In this document: positions 6,654 through 14,913 of the stretch, one piece after another
Numbering within the stretch: position 1 is the first letter of the stretch
How the letters are laid out: each line of letters starts with the position of its first letter
Assembly: GCA_900767585.1 (NCBI GenBank)
Contig: CAAFZP010000114.1
Coordinates: 1-22,135 of the forward strand
DNA: 22,135 nt
From: Lachnospiraceae bacterium
Lineage (GTDB): Bacteria; Bacillota; Clostridia; Lachnospirales; Lachnospiraceae
Reading direction: 5' to 3'
Notes under the pieces: generated by a model
Told to the model about the DNA's origin: nothing
The model's input: only the letters and a program-made list of their open reading frames with translations
The model's database searches: none
Made by a program: the position numbers and the translations under genes

Positions 6654-7688
6654 TCAGAATCTTTTTTCTATTGTATGATACAGAATAACCGCTCCGACCA
6701 TATCGAAGAGCAACGAATAACCGGCGTTTGTCCATACATTTGTCCCAAGTCCGGTCGCATAGACAATCTGCTGGATCGGGAATCCGAGCAGATACATCGC
6801 ATACGAATACCTGCCGACGACCGATATCTTCTGCAGGAATACCGGTTTCCTGTCCATCCCCGCGCAGAGAAAATACGGCAGGAATACAATCGCCGCCAGA
6901 CTGTAGCAGCCTGTCAAAATACATATCACAAATCCAATCCCCGCCACGGTCATCCACTGCCATGTAAACCGGATTTCCTCCCGGAACACATAGAAGCAGA
7001 CACCACTTACAAAGCAGAATAACGGGCGCAGATACGCAACAAACCGATATAGAAACGGCATCTTCACCGCAAATATAACAGCGATACAAACAGTGCATAG
7101 GATTGTCAAAATCCGCATTTTTTTCTTATCTAACAATCCCAGTTTATATGCCACAAGCAGCATTCCATAACAGATAATCTCCAAAATCAGCGACCACAAA
7201 GAGCCATTGACCACGGACATCGGGTTATCTGTGAATACCCCCGGCAGACTGTAATTTGGGATCAGCACAAGATACGACAGATACGCATACGTTCCTTTCG
7301 ATGTGAAATATTCCCGAACCGGTAGCTGTGTCATGACCGGTCCCATCACAAATGCAGTCAAAGCCACGACCACAATAAACAATGGATAGATCCGCTTCAC
7401 ACGTCCGCCGACATACCCACGCACACTCTGTTTTGTAAGCAGGCTCTTCGTCACATATAACCCGCTGACAAACAGGAAGAATGCAACCGATAATTCACCG
7501 AATGTGATCTCGTGCTTCGACACCGCCCGGAGCCAGTCGTCGCCGCCATCGGTAATGGCATACGCATGACTGAAAATAACCAGTGCCGCAGCTATAAATC
7601 TCAAAAGATCAATCATATAACTTTTCCCTTTTATTTTATCATCAAGCGTTATCACCTGTTTTTTCGTTTGTTCTGTCTGCGTATCCAT
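6654..7688 (-). CDS. Acyltransferase family 3 membrane protein (OafA/YrhL-like)
   Basis: The 344 aa integral membrane protein has about ten hydrophobic segments. The N-terminal pattern MIDLLRFIAAALVIFSHAYA (25-44) contains the conserved Arg30 and the catalytic-type His41 of acyltransferase family 3. WSLILEIICYGML and GRYSYAMYLLGFPIQQ are further family landmarks. Such enzymes transfer acetyl or other acyl groups onto cell-surface polysaccharide or other exported molecules; the acceptor here is unknown and no glycan genes are nearby. A frame-extending ATG exists at 7709, but GAAGGAG immediately precedes the ATG at 7688, so that start is used. It is a single-gene unit with its own extended -10 promoter and terminator. 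Confidence 0.92.
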   Translation of the reverse strand: MDTQTEQTKKQVITLDDKIKGKSYMIDLLRFIAAALVIFSHAYAITDGGDDWLRAVSKHEITFGELSVAFFLFVSGLYVTKSLLTKQSVRGYVGGRVKRIYPLFIVVVALTAFVMGPVMTQLPVREYFTSKGTYAYLSYLVLIPNYSLPGVFTDNPMSVVNGSLWSLILEIICYGMLLVAYKLGLLDKKKMRILTILCTVCIAVIFAVKMPFLYRFVAYLRPLFCFVSGVCFYVFREEIRFTWQWMTVAGIGFVICILTGCYSLAAIVFLPYFLCAGMDRKPVFLQKISVVGRYSYAMYLLGFPIQQIVYATGLGTNVWTNAGYSLLFDMVGAVILYHTIEKRF

Positions 7689-7820
7689 ACGTTCTCCTTC
7701 GTACACCATATTCTTACATTTTTATCTATGGCTTAGCATTTCTTATCTTTGTCCAAATCACATAATAAACTACCCATAATCCAAACCCAGTGGGATTGTG
7801 GCAGCCCCATTGCAAGTTTT

Positions 7821-7829
7821 ATTATACCA
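7821..7829 (-). promoter_or_regulatory. Candidate extended -10 promoter for the acyltransferase gene
   Basis: The minus strand reads TGGTATAAT, a perfect -10 hexamer with the TGn extension; no good -35 box is seen. The predicted start near 7814 leaves a leader of about 125 nt before the ATG at 7688, in which I see no strong structure. Confidence 0.5.
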
Positions 7830-7840
7830 AAAAACTCTTA

Positions 7841-9019
7841 TTACGCCACTACCCGTTTCTTCGCCGACACGATATTCGCCACAATAATATAGAACACGCC
7901 ATATCCAACCATTGCCAGCATGTTGATAAATACCGGTTTCAGCCCTGAGACACTCACCGTCTCCAGTGTCTTCAGATATTCATTCGTCTGAATATACCAG
8001 TATGCCGGGAAGATACGGCCCACGGCAAGCACACCATCTGGTAGCCATTCAACCGGGATAAATGCACCGCACAGAAATGCCGAGCCGAGTGCCACGACAT
8101 TCACGATTCCATTGACCGCTTCCTTGTTGTTGAAGATGCTTGATATCAGGAATGCCATCGTCAATGCACACAAGGTGAATACGAACGAATTTGCCAGATA
8201 CATGGCACCCTGCGCACTGAACATTGCCTTTCCAACAATCACAAAACTGATCAGACCGTAAAACAGCCATAGTGCGATTGCAAAAAGCAGATTCGAGGCA
8301 AGCAGGATCGCATTATGCTTCTTATAATTCATACTGCTGATCGTGATACGCTTGCGGATTGGCAGCTCCTGGAAACTCGTAAGTACCAGACAGATCACGA
8401 AGATCGCACCGGCAAGCAGACTGTAGCTTGCAAAATTATAATAACCCGCTGCCTTCGACATGCTGTTTGTATCAAGTGTCGTCGTCACATGTACGGTTGA
8501 TGTCTGTTCCAAAGTCTGCGTGATATCCTTGCAGACTTCCTCCTCATTCAGAGATATGTTTTTTTCATCCGGATTCGCCTGCAGAGCGGCATCCACGTAG
8601 TTTTGCTGTATGGCAAGATAGCTTTCGACCATCATCTGCGCGAAGCTCGCATCCGCCGACTGGCAGCTCTTATATCGAAGTTCCGGGTTTTCGCCGTTCA
8701 GTACCGCCTGCCGGTAGCCCTGTGGAATATAGATTACAAATGCTACCTGCCGGTAGAAGATTGCATCGTCTATGTCCTCTTCGCTTTTCAGTTCTTTCCG
8801 TTCGCTGTGTGCCGCGATATAATCCGTAAAATTCTTCGTGATTCCGACATTTTCATCCTGATTCACAATGACGATTTCCGGCTTGTCTGCGGTGAACTGA
8901 CTCGCCGTATCCCCGCTTTTTGCGTTGATGCCACCGAACAATAAAAGCAGCGCCGTATACAGGATCACCATGCCTTTACATTTGTTCAACACATGCAGAA
9001 ATGCTTTAAATACTGTCAT
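7841..9019 (-). CDS. ABC transporter permease (ABC-2 type)
   Basis: The 392 aa protein has the topology of ABC2_membrane_3/YhaP-like permeases. One N-terminal membrane helix (about 16-33) is followed by an external domain of about 150 residues, then five or six helices from about 190 onward. It is the third gene of an ABC cluster and overlaps the preceding permease gene by 14 nt, so the two permeases are probably co-translated and form a heterodimer. AAGGAGG lies 7 nt before the ATG. This class exports drugs, peptides or lipids; the substrate is not identifiable. Control by the TetR regulator upstream suggests response to a toxic compound. Confidence 0.9.
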   Translation of the reverse strand: MTVFKAFLHVLNKCKGMVILYTALLLLFGGINAKSGDTASQFTADKPEIVIVNQDENVGITKNFTDYIAAHSERKELKSEEDIDDAIFYRQVAFVIYIPQGYRQAVLNGENPELRYKSCQSADASFAQMMVESYLAIQQNYVDAALQANPDEKNISLNEEEVCKDITQTLEQTSTVHVTTTLDTNSMSKAAGYYNFASYSLLAGAIFVICLVLTSFQELPIRKRITISSMNYKKHNAILLASNLLFAIALWLFYGLISFVIVGKAMFSAQGAMYLANSFVFTLCALTMAFLISSIFNNKEAVNGIVNVVALGSAFLCGAFIPVEWLPDGVLAVGRIFPAYWYIQTNEYLKTLETVSVSGLKPVFINMLAMVGYGVFYIIVANIVSAKKRVVA

Positions 9020-10172
9020 ACTTCTGCCTCCTTAATCCCTGTGCGGACACAAGCAACATGAAGGCAGAGAAGATTCCAAGACTTGCTACATCCATCCAGA
9101 AACGCTTGTCCACACCATAATAATACAGTGCATAATATCCATCCGTGATCATCGACGCCGGGTTGATTTTATCTAAGAACGGCACATGTTTCTCGATGAT
9201 ATATTTCATGGTAATTCCCATCATGCCAGACAGGAAACAGCACGCCATCGTGATGCCGATCAGGATTCCAAGTTTTCCATTCTCGCCGGTCTTGACAACC
9301 GTCGTCACCATAATCGCAAGCGTCAGCCCCGCCAGACTCCCCGCAAGTGCCAGCAGGATCACATATGGCAGATTCTCCCCGTAATCGACTTTCATCACGA
9401 AGATTGTATACACAAACAGAATCGCAAGCCCGATCAACTGCGTGCAATATGCAGCAAGCAGCGAGGAAAACATTGTCTTTGCCTTGCTGATTGGAACGAT
9501 GGCTGTACGCTTTCCGAGATTCCCCATGTTCGGAAGATTCCGACTCAGCGCCGTCATTCCAAGGATACCGCCATACAGACACGCCATCGCAATCAATGTG
9601 TAATACTCAATCATCGTATAGCTTAGGTTCTTGCGGGATGCATCGACCAGGTTCGACTCTCTGCCTGCAACCTGTTCCATTACGTCTTTGTAGAGTGCCT
9701 CGATATCCGGCATAGTGCCCTGCTCAATCTCATTTTGTACACGTTTTTCCATGATTGCAGAGGTATGTACGATCTCGTCTACCACATATTGAAGCACTGT
9801 CTGGTTGATACCATTTTCGTGAATCCAGATCTCCGGCTCCGCGCCATTCATGTACAGCACGCCGTCGACATCCCCATCCGAAAGCAGCGTATCTGCTTCA
9901 TCCTTCGACACATACACCGTGTCAAACATCTGCTCATCGCTTGATTCATCGCTCAAAGTCTCAAATGTCCGGCGGAATGCTTCGTTTCCCTGAAAATCCT
10001 CGTTATCGACAATCGCAATCGGGATCACGTTCAGCTTCTCGCTGTTCTCGATATTGGAGAATGCCAGCTTGAACATCGTGCCAAGCACGAGCGGAAACAC
10101 AAATGTCCAGAACAAAAGCATCCGGTTCCGCATCAGGACTTTGAATGTATACTTAAAGTTATGTCCAAACAT
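9006..10172 (-). CDS. ABC transporter permease (ABC-2 type)
   Basis: The 388 aa protein is the partner permease of the one encoded downstream. It has one N-terminal helix (about 19-40, LLFWTFVFPLVLGTMFKLAF), an external domain up to about residue 185, and a bundle of five or six helices. Its start ATG overlaps the stop codon of the ATPase gene (TGATG) and its end overlaps the next permease gene, the layout of a tightly coupled operon. AAAGGAGC precedes the ATG. The FPLVLGTMF-type first helix and large ectodomain are typical of ABC-2 exporters. Substrate unknown. Confidence 0.91.
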   Translation of the reverse strand: MFGHNFKYTFKVLMRNRMLLFWTFVFPLVLGTMFKLAFSNIENSEKLNVIPIAIVDNEDFQGNEAFRRTFETLSDESSDEQMFDTVYVSKDEADTLLSDGDVDGVLYMNGAEPEIWIHENGINQTVLQYVVDEIVHTSAIMEKRVQNEIEQGTMPDIEALYKDVMEQVAGRESNLVDASRKNLSYTMIEYYTLIAMACLYGGILGMTALSRNLPNMGNLGKRTAIVPISKAKTMFSSLLAAYCTQLIGLAILFVYTIFVMKVDYGENLPYVILLALAGSLAGLTLAIMVTTVVKTGENGKLGILIGITMACCFLSGMMGITMKYIIEKHVPFLDKINPASMITDGYYALYYYGVDKRFWMDVASLGIFSAFMLLVSAQGLRRQKYDSI

Positions 10173-11110
10173 CAGTCTCTAAGCTCCTTTCCGGTCAGCT
10201 CCAGGAACACATCGTTGAGCGTCGGACGCTCGGAGAAGATCTTGTTGCAGGTGATTCCCGCCGCACTCAGTTCCTCGATCAGCTTCGCCACGTTATTTTT
10301 TCCGCTCTTATAGGTGATTACAAGCTGATGGCCGGCATATTCTGCCTTGTCAACATTCGGTGCCGCCTGCAGCTTCTCTAAGAATTCCGGTTTGAAATGC
10401 TTCGTCTCGATCGTAACCTTCTCCTCGATCTTCGCAAGTGCCTTTAACTCGTCGGACGTTCCCTGCGCAATGATTTTTCCCCTATCCAATATGATGATCC
10501 GGTCACACAGAATCTCGACTTCTTCCATATAATGTGTCGTGTAACAGATTGTCGCGCCATCATCCCGCAGCTTCCTGATACCATCCAAAATGTTGTTCCG
10601 GCTCTGCGGATCGACTGCAACGGTCGGTTCATCTAAGAAGATCAGCTTCGGCTTATGCGCGATACCACACGCGATATTCAGTCGCCGGAGCAATCCGCCC
10701 GACAACTGCTTCGGATAATATTTGCGAAATTCATCCAGTCCGACCAATGCGATTGCATCCTCGATATCCTTCTTCCGCTCCTGCTTGTCCTTCACGTACA
10801 ATCCACAGAAATAATCGATATTCTCATACACCGTAAGCTCCTCAAACACCGCTACCTCCTGGAAAATCACACCGATATCCCGCTTGATCTTATAGGCGTC
10901 CGGTGTCATCTCCTCACCGAAGATTTTGATACTGCCCGTGCTGTATTTCAACAGTGAGAGGATACAGTTAATCGTGGTCGATTTTCCACTTCCGTTTGGA
11001 CCAAGCAGGCCAAGGATCTCTCCCTGCCGGATCTCAAACGACAGGTCATCGACCGCCTTTTTCTGTTTATATTCCTTTGTCAGATTCTTTACTTCTACAA
11101 CTGCGTTCAT
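10172..11110 (-). CDS. ABC transporter ATP-binding protein
   Basis: The 312 aa nucleotide-binding subunit energises the two permeases downstream. Walker A is GPNGSGKST (37-45), the Q-loop is at Gln84, the signature LSGG is at 136-139, Walker B is LIFLDEP (156-162), and the switch His is H183. The VDPQSR sequence after Walker B and the C-terminal extension of about 90 residues are usual for drug/antibiotic exporter ATPases of the DrrA/CcmA type. It is the first structural gene after the TetR regulator, with a 128 nt gap holding a perfect 15 bp inverted repeat. AAGGAG is 14 nt from the ATG, a rather long spacing. Confidence 0.96.
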   Translation of the reverse strand: MNAVVEVKNLTKEYKQKKAVDDLSFEIRQGEILGLLGPNGSGKSTTINCILSLLKYSTGSIKIFGEEMTPDAYKIKRDIGVIFQEVAVFEELTVYENIDYFCGLYVKDKQERKKDIEDAIALVGLDEFRKYYPKQLSGGLLRRLNIACGIAHKPKLIFLDEPTVAVDPQSRNNILDGIRKLRDDGATICYTTHYMEEVEILCDRIIILDRGKIIAQGTSDELKALAKIEEKVTIETKHFKPEFLEKLQAAPNVDKAEYAGHQLVITYKSGKNNVAKLIEELSAAGITCNKIFSERPTLNDVFLELTGKELRD

Positions 11111-11152
11111 TTTTATCTTTCACGCTCCTTTTCCTTTTCATTCACCTAGCTG

Positions 11153-11224
11153 TTGCAACATAGATTCTACATATATTTCGGGATTGATTCATACGATATA
11201 CAATGTATTGAATCTATGTTGCAA
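11153..11224. repeat. 15 bp perfect inverted repeat element between tetR-type and ABC genes
   Basis: TTGCAACATAGATTC (11153-11167) is exactly inverted at 11210-11224, with 42 bp between. The inside continues as a weaker palindrome (TACAT on both sides). Its interior (TTCTACAT...TATTTC...ATTCA...ATGTATTGAA) resembles the left arm of the element at 17317-17686, so both may be copies of one small repeat family. A weak promoter (TTGCAA, 18 nt, TATATC) toward the ABC genes may be embedded in it. It does not match the ATAAC-N4-GTTAT operators of the TetR gene. Confidence 0.75.
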
Positions 11225-11238
11225 TTACCTGCGTTTAT

Positions 11239-11817
11239 TCAACTTTCCGTCGGCTTCTTGTCATACATGCTTCCGATCTTCATTTGTCTTACGGTGTCCG
11301 TCAGCAGTTCTTCAATCTGCTCATCCGTAAATGCAACCGTTCCCGTTGCAACCATGCTGGCGATTCCATGTGTGAAGATCCACACCTTCAGGTGAAATGC
11401 CTCCTGTTCCGTCCTGTCATAACCGGTGAACTCTGCACCTTTCTCTAAAATCTGATTCCCCATATTATCCTTCTCAATAAATTCCGTCGGAGAAATCTTC
11501 GAATCTCCCATAAATAATATCTTGAAGAAATCCGGGTAATCCTTCGCGAACCGGATATACGCAAGTCCCATGCCGCGATACGCTTTTTCTTCCTTGGAAC
11601 CTGCAATCATATACGACTGGTATATCTTCCGGATGTGTAAGATCGTCGCCTGCTTTAAGTCTTCCATATTTTCAAATTGATAGAAAATCGGCTGTACCGA
11701 ACAACCAAGCTCTTTCGCCACCCGGCGGGCATTGATTGCAGACAGTCCTTCTTTCTTCACAACCGCACACGCTGCCTCAATAATATCTTCCTTCAAAAAC
11801 TTTGTTGCCCTTGGCAT
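11239..11817 (-). CDS. TetR/AcrR family transcriptional regulator with WHG-type C-terminal domain
   Basis: The protein is 192 aa. The N-terminal TetR helix-turn-helix spans about residues 5-52, with LSAINARRVAKELGCSVQPIFYQFENMEDL as its core. The C-terminal half carries the WxxxHG pattern (VWIFTHGIA) of the WHG ligand-binding domain. GGAGG lies 5 nt before the ATG at 11817, favouring this over the ATG 12 nt upstream. Two tandem palindromes sit right at its own transcription start, indicating autorepression. The ABC exporter genes follow in the same direction, so the regulator probably controls them too, by read-through or from a promoter in the 128 nt gap. Confidence 0.94.
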   Translation of the reverse strand: MPRATKFLKEDIIEAACAVVKKEGLSAINARRVAKELGCSVQPIFYQFENMEDLKQATILHIRKIYQSYMIAGSKEEKAYRGMGLAYIRFAKDYPDFFKILFMGDSKISPTEFIEKDNMGNQILEKGAEFTGYDRTEQEAFHLKVWIFTHGIASMVATGTVAFTDEQIEELLTDTVRQMKIGSMYDKKPTES

Positions 11818-11834
11818 AATGTCCTCCATATTTT

Positions 11835-11862
11835 ATAACTTTTGTTATGTAACTTGCGTTAT
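11835..11862. promoter_or_regulatory. Tandem TetR-type operators
   Basis: Two abutting 14 bp palindromes, ATAACTTTTGTTAT (11835-11848) and GTAACTTGCGTTAT (11849-11862), share the form (A/G)TAAC-N4-GTTAT. They lie directly downstream of the -10 box, covering the transcription start, a classic autorepression site for the adjacent TetR gene. Confidence 0.7.
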
Positions 11863-11891
11863 ATTATAAAGAACAAAAAAAGAAACGTCAA
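11863..11891 (-). promoter_or_regulatory. Sigma-A promoter of the TetR-family gene
   Basis: The -35 box TTGACG (11891-11886) and -10 box TATAAT (11868-11863) are spaced by 17 nt. The -35 box lies inside the descending arm of the terminator hairpin at 11872-11953. Confidence 0.78.
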
Positions 11892-11953
11892 GCAGATATC
11901 GATGAAATGCAGCTACATTCCTGTCACCTGCACGTTCATCTGCCTGACGTTTC
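11872..11953 (-). terminator. Long terminator hairpin after the metal ATPase operon
   Basis: Sixteen-base arms at 11882-11897 (GAAACGTCAAGCAGAT) and 11938-11953 pair with a single mismatch. Inside, ATGAA-n-TGCAG pairs with CTGCA-nn-TTCAT, extending the stem to about 26 bp. On the minus strand it is followed by seven T (11881-11875). It starts about 30 nt past the stop of the LURP-one-like gene. A shorter T-rich run on the plus side may make it bidirectional. Confidence 0.82.
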
Positions 11954-11981
11954 CTTTTTCTGATTCTATATTATTACTTAG

Positions 11982-12458
11982 TTAATCACTATTGTTACTG
12001 CAATTTGCGGCGTCGATTGCGAGTACCAGCATTAATCCTAAGATCTCATCCTCCGGATTCGCAATATCAATCACATAGGTATCTCCCCAGCGGAACAATT
12101 CCTTGCTGATATGTGCGATACAATAACTTCCATCATACACATCATAATCCCATCCGAAGAGATCCCCCTGCACCTGCCAGCCATGATATTCGATATCATA
12201 TCGCGGCGTAAAGAGGGAGAACCGTCTCTGAATCCGACCGATTGTCCGTCCGCCGATCTCGACTTCGAACACCGGAAGCAGATGGAATATTTCCTGATGA
12301 ATCACACCGATTTCCTGATCATACATATCATAGATATGCATATGATGACCGATATTGAAGAATTCCGTCTTCACAAAATATTTCGGATTGCCATATTCAT
12401 CGTAGATGTCATACGTATCCGTCCACGCAAATACGCGCTGCTTTATCATTAACCGCAT
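11982..12458 (-). CDS. LURP-one-related (LOR/YxjI-like) family protein
   Basis: The 158 aa soluble protein fits the LOR fold shared by YxjI, plant LURP1 and the phospholipid scramblase core: alternating beta strands with FAWTDTYDIYDEYGNPKYFVKTEFF near the start and GWDYDVYDGSYCIAHISKELF later. Its molecular function in bacteria is unknown. AAGGAG sits 6 nt before the ATG at 12458, preferred over the ATG at 12479, which overlaps the preceding gene. It follows the P-type ATPase gene by only 10 nt and ends before a strong terminator, so it is the last gene of that operon. Confidence 0.85.
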   Translation of the reverse strand: MRLMIKQRVFAWTDTYDIYDEYGNPKYFVKTEFFNIGHHMHIYDMYDQEIGVIHQEIFHLLPVFEVEIGGRTIGRIQRRFSLFTPRYDIEYHGWQVQGDLFGWDYDVYDGSYCIAHISKELFRWGDTYVIDIANPEDEILGLMLVLAIDAANCSNNSD

Positions 12459-12468
12459 AGGTATCTCC

Positions 12469-14544
12469 TTATAATACAAGATCCTTCATCGAATGCAGTC
12501 CAATTGCAAGTGTCGACGTATTGTGCATCAACGCCGAGGTTGTCGGCTGGATCACGCCTGCCACACCAAGCACGATCAGTCCGGTATTAAATCCGACGAT
12601 TGTTCTGTAATTTCTTCGGATTCGTCTTGTCAGTGCGGTACTGATCTTCCGCAATGTGATCAGTTCATTCAAGTTATCTGCACCAACGGTTATATCCGCG
12701 ATCTCCCGTGCAATCTCTGCACCATCGCTGATCGCAATACCGATATCCGCTGCCGAAAGTGCCGGCGAATCATTGATACCATCACCGATCATGATCACCT
12801 TGTGTCCTTCTGCTTTCGCACGCTCCACGTAGCTTGCCTTATCCTCCGGAAGTACCTCGGAATAATACTCATCCACGCCAACCTTCCGCGCGATCGCACT
12901 CGCTGTCCGCTCACTGTCTCCGGTCATCATAACGATCTTTGTAAATCCAAGCTCTTTTAATGTCCGGATCACATCGGCCGCCTCATCCCGGATTGGATCT
13001 TCGATACAGATCACGGCAGCCAGCCGTCCTTCCACCGCCATATACAGGTGGGAGTATTCCTCCGGCAATGCATCAAACTTCTCCTGCATACCTTCCGGAA
13101 TCACGCAGCCCTCATCCTCAAATACAAAATGATAGCTGCCGATAATTGTCTTTCTTCCTTCTACCGTAGTAGAAATACCATGTGCCACGATATAGGACAC
13201 CTTCGAGTGAACCTCTTCATGTACTAGATTCTTTTCGCTTGCCGCATCGACAACCGCACGTGCCATTGAATGAGGGAAATGTTCCTCCAAACATGCGGCG
13301 ATCCGCAACAGTTCATCGCTACTTTCCCCGCAGAATGATACAACATCTACCACACGCGGCGTTGCCTTCGTCAGCGTTCCGGTCTTATCAAATACAATCG
13401 TATCTGCTTCCGCCATCGCCTCTAAGAACTTGCCACCCTTCACCGTAATGCTTGACTTGCTCGCCTGCCGTATCGCTGACAGAACTGAAATCGGCATTGC
13501 CAGCTTCAGCGCACATGAGAAATCAACCATCAATACAGACAATGCTTTCGTCACATTCCGCGTAAAAAGATACGTTGCGGCTGTGCCAAGTAATGTATAT
13601 GGCACAAGCTTGTCTGCCAGATGCGACGCCTTACTCTCCAGAGAGGATTTGAGTTTCTCGGATTCCTCGATCATCGTCACGACCTTCTCGTATCGGCTCG
13701 AACCACCAACCTGTCGTACACGGATGCAAAGCTCGCCTTCCTCCAGCACAGTTCCTGCATAGACATAGGAATCTGCCTGCTTATGTACCGGCAAAGGTTC
13801 ACCCGTCATGGATGCCTGATTGACCATCGCATCGCCATCGACGATGGTACCATCAAATGGGATCACATTTCCAACATGAACAACAATCTCATCATTTACA
13901 CGGATAGACTCCGCAGATACCTGTACTTCCTGTCCGTCCTTCTTCAACCAGACTTTTCCGATATTTAAGGACATGCTCCGTGCAAGATCACCGACGGATT
14001 TCTTGTGTGTCCACTCCTCTAAGATCTCACCGATTCCAAGCAGGAACATGATGGAACCTGCCGTCTGGAAATCTCCACGGAATACGGATACACCGATCGC
14101 CGTGCCATCTAAAACCGGAACTTCGATCTTACGTTTTGCTAATGTTTTCAATCCGTTCGTGATGTATTTTACCGAACGGATGGCAGTCAGGGTGTTCGCT
14201 ATCGGCACCGGCAGTAACGCCCGGTTGATGCACCGCAGCAAAACCTTATCTACCAATTTCTCTTTGTACTCTTCATTCACCTGTCTGCCGGAATTAGCAA
14301 GATAGGATTCCGGCACATCTGCCGAATCATAATGGAACCGCCGGAGTGCTGTTATCATCGCTTCCCGGCTTCCCTCATAACAGACAACCGCATCACAGGT
14401 CGAATGATTTACCTTCGCAGAACTGACATGTTTCATGCTGTCAAGATAATACTGAAGGATATCGGCTTCCCGGTACGACATATTCTTCTGTGCAACATGA
14501 AAACGAATTCTGCCCCGTATCTCATGTTTAATCACAAATTTCAT
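12469..14544 (-). CDS. Heavy-metal-type P-type ATPase lacking a CPx motif
   Basis: The 691 aa membrane pump has all catalytic P-type landmarks: TGEP (247-250), DKTGT with phosphorylated Asp386, TGD (541-543) and GDGINDSPA (587-595). The N-terminal domain (about 1-72) resembles HMA_2 and has no CxxC. Where P1B pumps carry CPC, CPH or SPC, this one has SCALKLAMP (343-351), without the proline next to the cysteine. The HP-locus reads HFPHSMA. The metal is therefore not predictable; copper is less likely without CxxC and CPC. The ATG at 14544 aligns with the family start and overlaps the DUF6110 gene by 17 nt; a frame-extending ATG at 14583 lies inside that gene. Operon partners are the DUF6110 and LOR proteins. 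Confidence 0.93.
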   Translation of the reverse strand: MKFVIKHEIRGRIRFHVAQKNMSYREADILQYYLDSMKHVSSAKVNHSTCDAVVCYEGSREAMITALRRFHYDSADVPESYLANSGRQVNEEYKEKLVDKVLLRCINRALLPVPIANTLTAIRSVKYITNGLKTLAKRKIEVPVLDGTAIGVSVFRGDFQTAGSIMFLLGIGEILEEWTHKKSVGDLARSMSLNIGKVWLKKDGQEVQVSAESIRVNDEIVVHVGNVIPFDGTIVDGDAMVNQASMTGEPLPVHKQADSYVYAGTVLEEGELCIRVRQVGGSSRYEKVVTMIEESEKLKSSLESKASHLADKLVPYTLLGTAATYLFTRNVTKALSVLMVDFSCALKLAMPISVLSAIRQASKSSITVKGGKFLEAMAEADTIVFDKTGTLTKATPRVVDVVSFCGESSDELLRIAACLEEHFPHSMARAVVDAASEKNLVHEEVHSKVSYIVAHGISTTVEGRKTIIGSYHFVFEDEGCVIPEGMQEKFDALPEEYSHLYMAVEGRLAAVICIEDPIRDEAADVIRTLKELGFTKIVMMTGDSERTASAIARKVGVDEYYSEVLPEDKASYVERAKAEGHKVIMIGDGINDSPALSAADIGIAISDGAEIAREIADITVGADNLNELITLRKISTALTRRIRRNYRTIVGFNTGLIVLGVAGVIQPTTSALMHNTSTLAIGLHSMKDLVL

Positions 14545-14842
14545 TTTCTTCCGCCTGCTCTTCTGTTTCTGCTTCATCCTCAACTACCTGTGCCTCAGCC
14601 TCGATCTCGCGGTCTGCGTTGATCTGCTTTGCCTCAGCATAGATGTCGCTTGCATTCTCCTGTACATTTGTCACAGTTTTCATGATGCAATCCTTTGCAC
14701 GAAGAACTGCGGCTGTACCATGTGAGTAAACCTTCTTTGCATCACGGCTTGTCAAAAGCTTGATTCCAGCTGTTCCGAACAATACACCTGCTGCAAAAAT
14801 CCCTGTTTTCTTTCCATTGATCTTCTTAAAAAAATTTGACAT
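14528..14842 (-). CDS. DUF6110 family small membrane-associated protein
   Basis: The 104 aa protein has a conserved N-terminal part with one hydrophobic segment (about 11-30, KKTGIFAAGVLFGTAGIKLL), a middle DAKKVYSHGTAAVLRAKDCIMKTV, and a highly acidic Glu/Ala tail of about 35 residues. I recognise it as DUF6110, a family typically found beside this type of P-type ATPase; function unknown. AGGAGG lies 8 nt before the ATG. It is the first gene of the operon and overlaps the ATPase gene by 17 nt, suggesting coupled translation and a physical partnership. The acidic tail may bind metal, but that is only an inference from composition. Confidence 0.82.
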   Translation of the reverse strand: MSNFFKKINGKKTGIFAAGVLFGTAGIKLLTSRDAKKVYSHGTAAVLRAKDCIMKTVTNVQENASDIYAEAKQINADREIEAEAQVVEDEAETEEQAEENEICD

Positions 14843-14858
14843 AATATTTACCTCCTGT

Positions 14859-14874
14859 TAGTTAAATCTAACTA
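14859..14874. promoter_or_regulatory. Palindrome in the leader of the metal ATPase operon (possible metalloregulator site)
   Basis: TAGTTA (14859-14864) is inverted as TAACTA (14869-14874) across 4 nt. The wider sequence TTAGTTAAATCTAACTA resembles DtxR/IdeR-type iron or manganese operators (TTAGGTTAGCCTAACCTAA) without matching fully. It lies between the -10 box and the ribosome site, covering the likely transcription start. Confidence 0.5.
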
Positions 14875-14877
14875 CAT

Positions 14878-14905
14878 ATATTATCACAACTTTTCCAAAA
14901 AACAA
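14878..14905 (-). promoter_or_regulatory. Candidate promoter of the DUF6110/P-type ATPase operon
   Basis: TTGTTT (14905-14900), a 16 nt spacer, and TAATAT (14883-14878). The surroundings are AT-rich, so the match is only moderately specific, but the position directly upstream of a palindrome and AGGAGG is right. Confidence 0.5.
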
Positions 14906-14913
14906 ATATTTTT

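Noticed and set aside
11153..11224. Operator of the adjacent TetR regulator
   Set aside because: The arms share nothing with the ATAAC-N4-GTTAT palindromes at the TetR promoter, and a 42 bp spacer is too wide for a single TetR dimer site.
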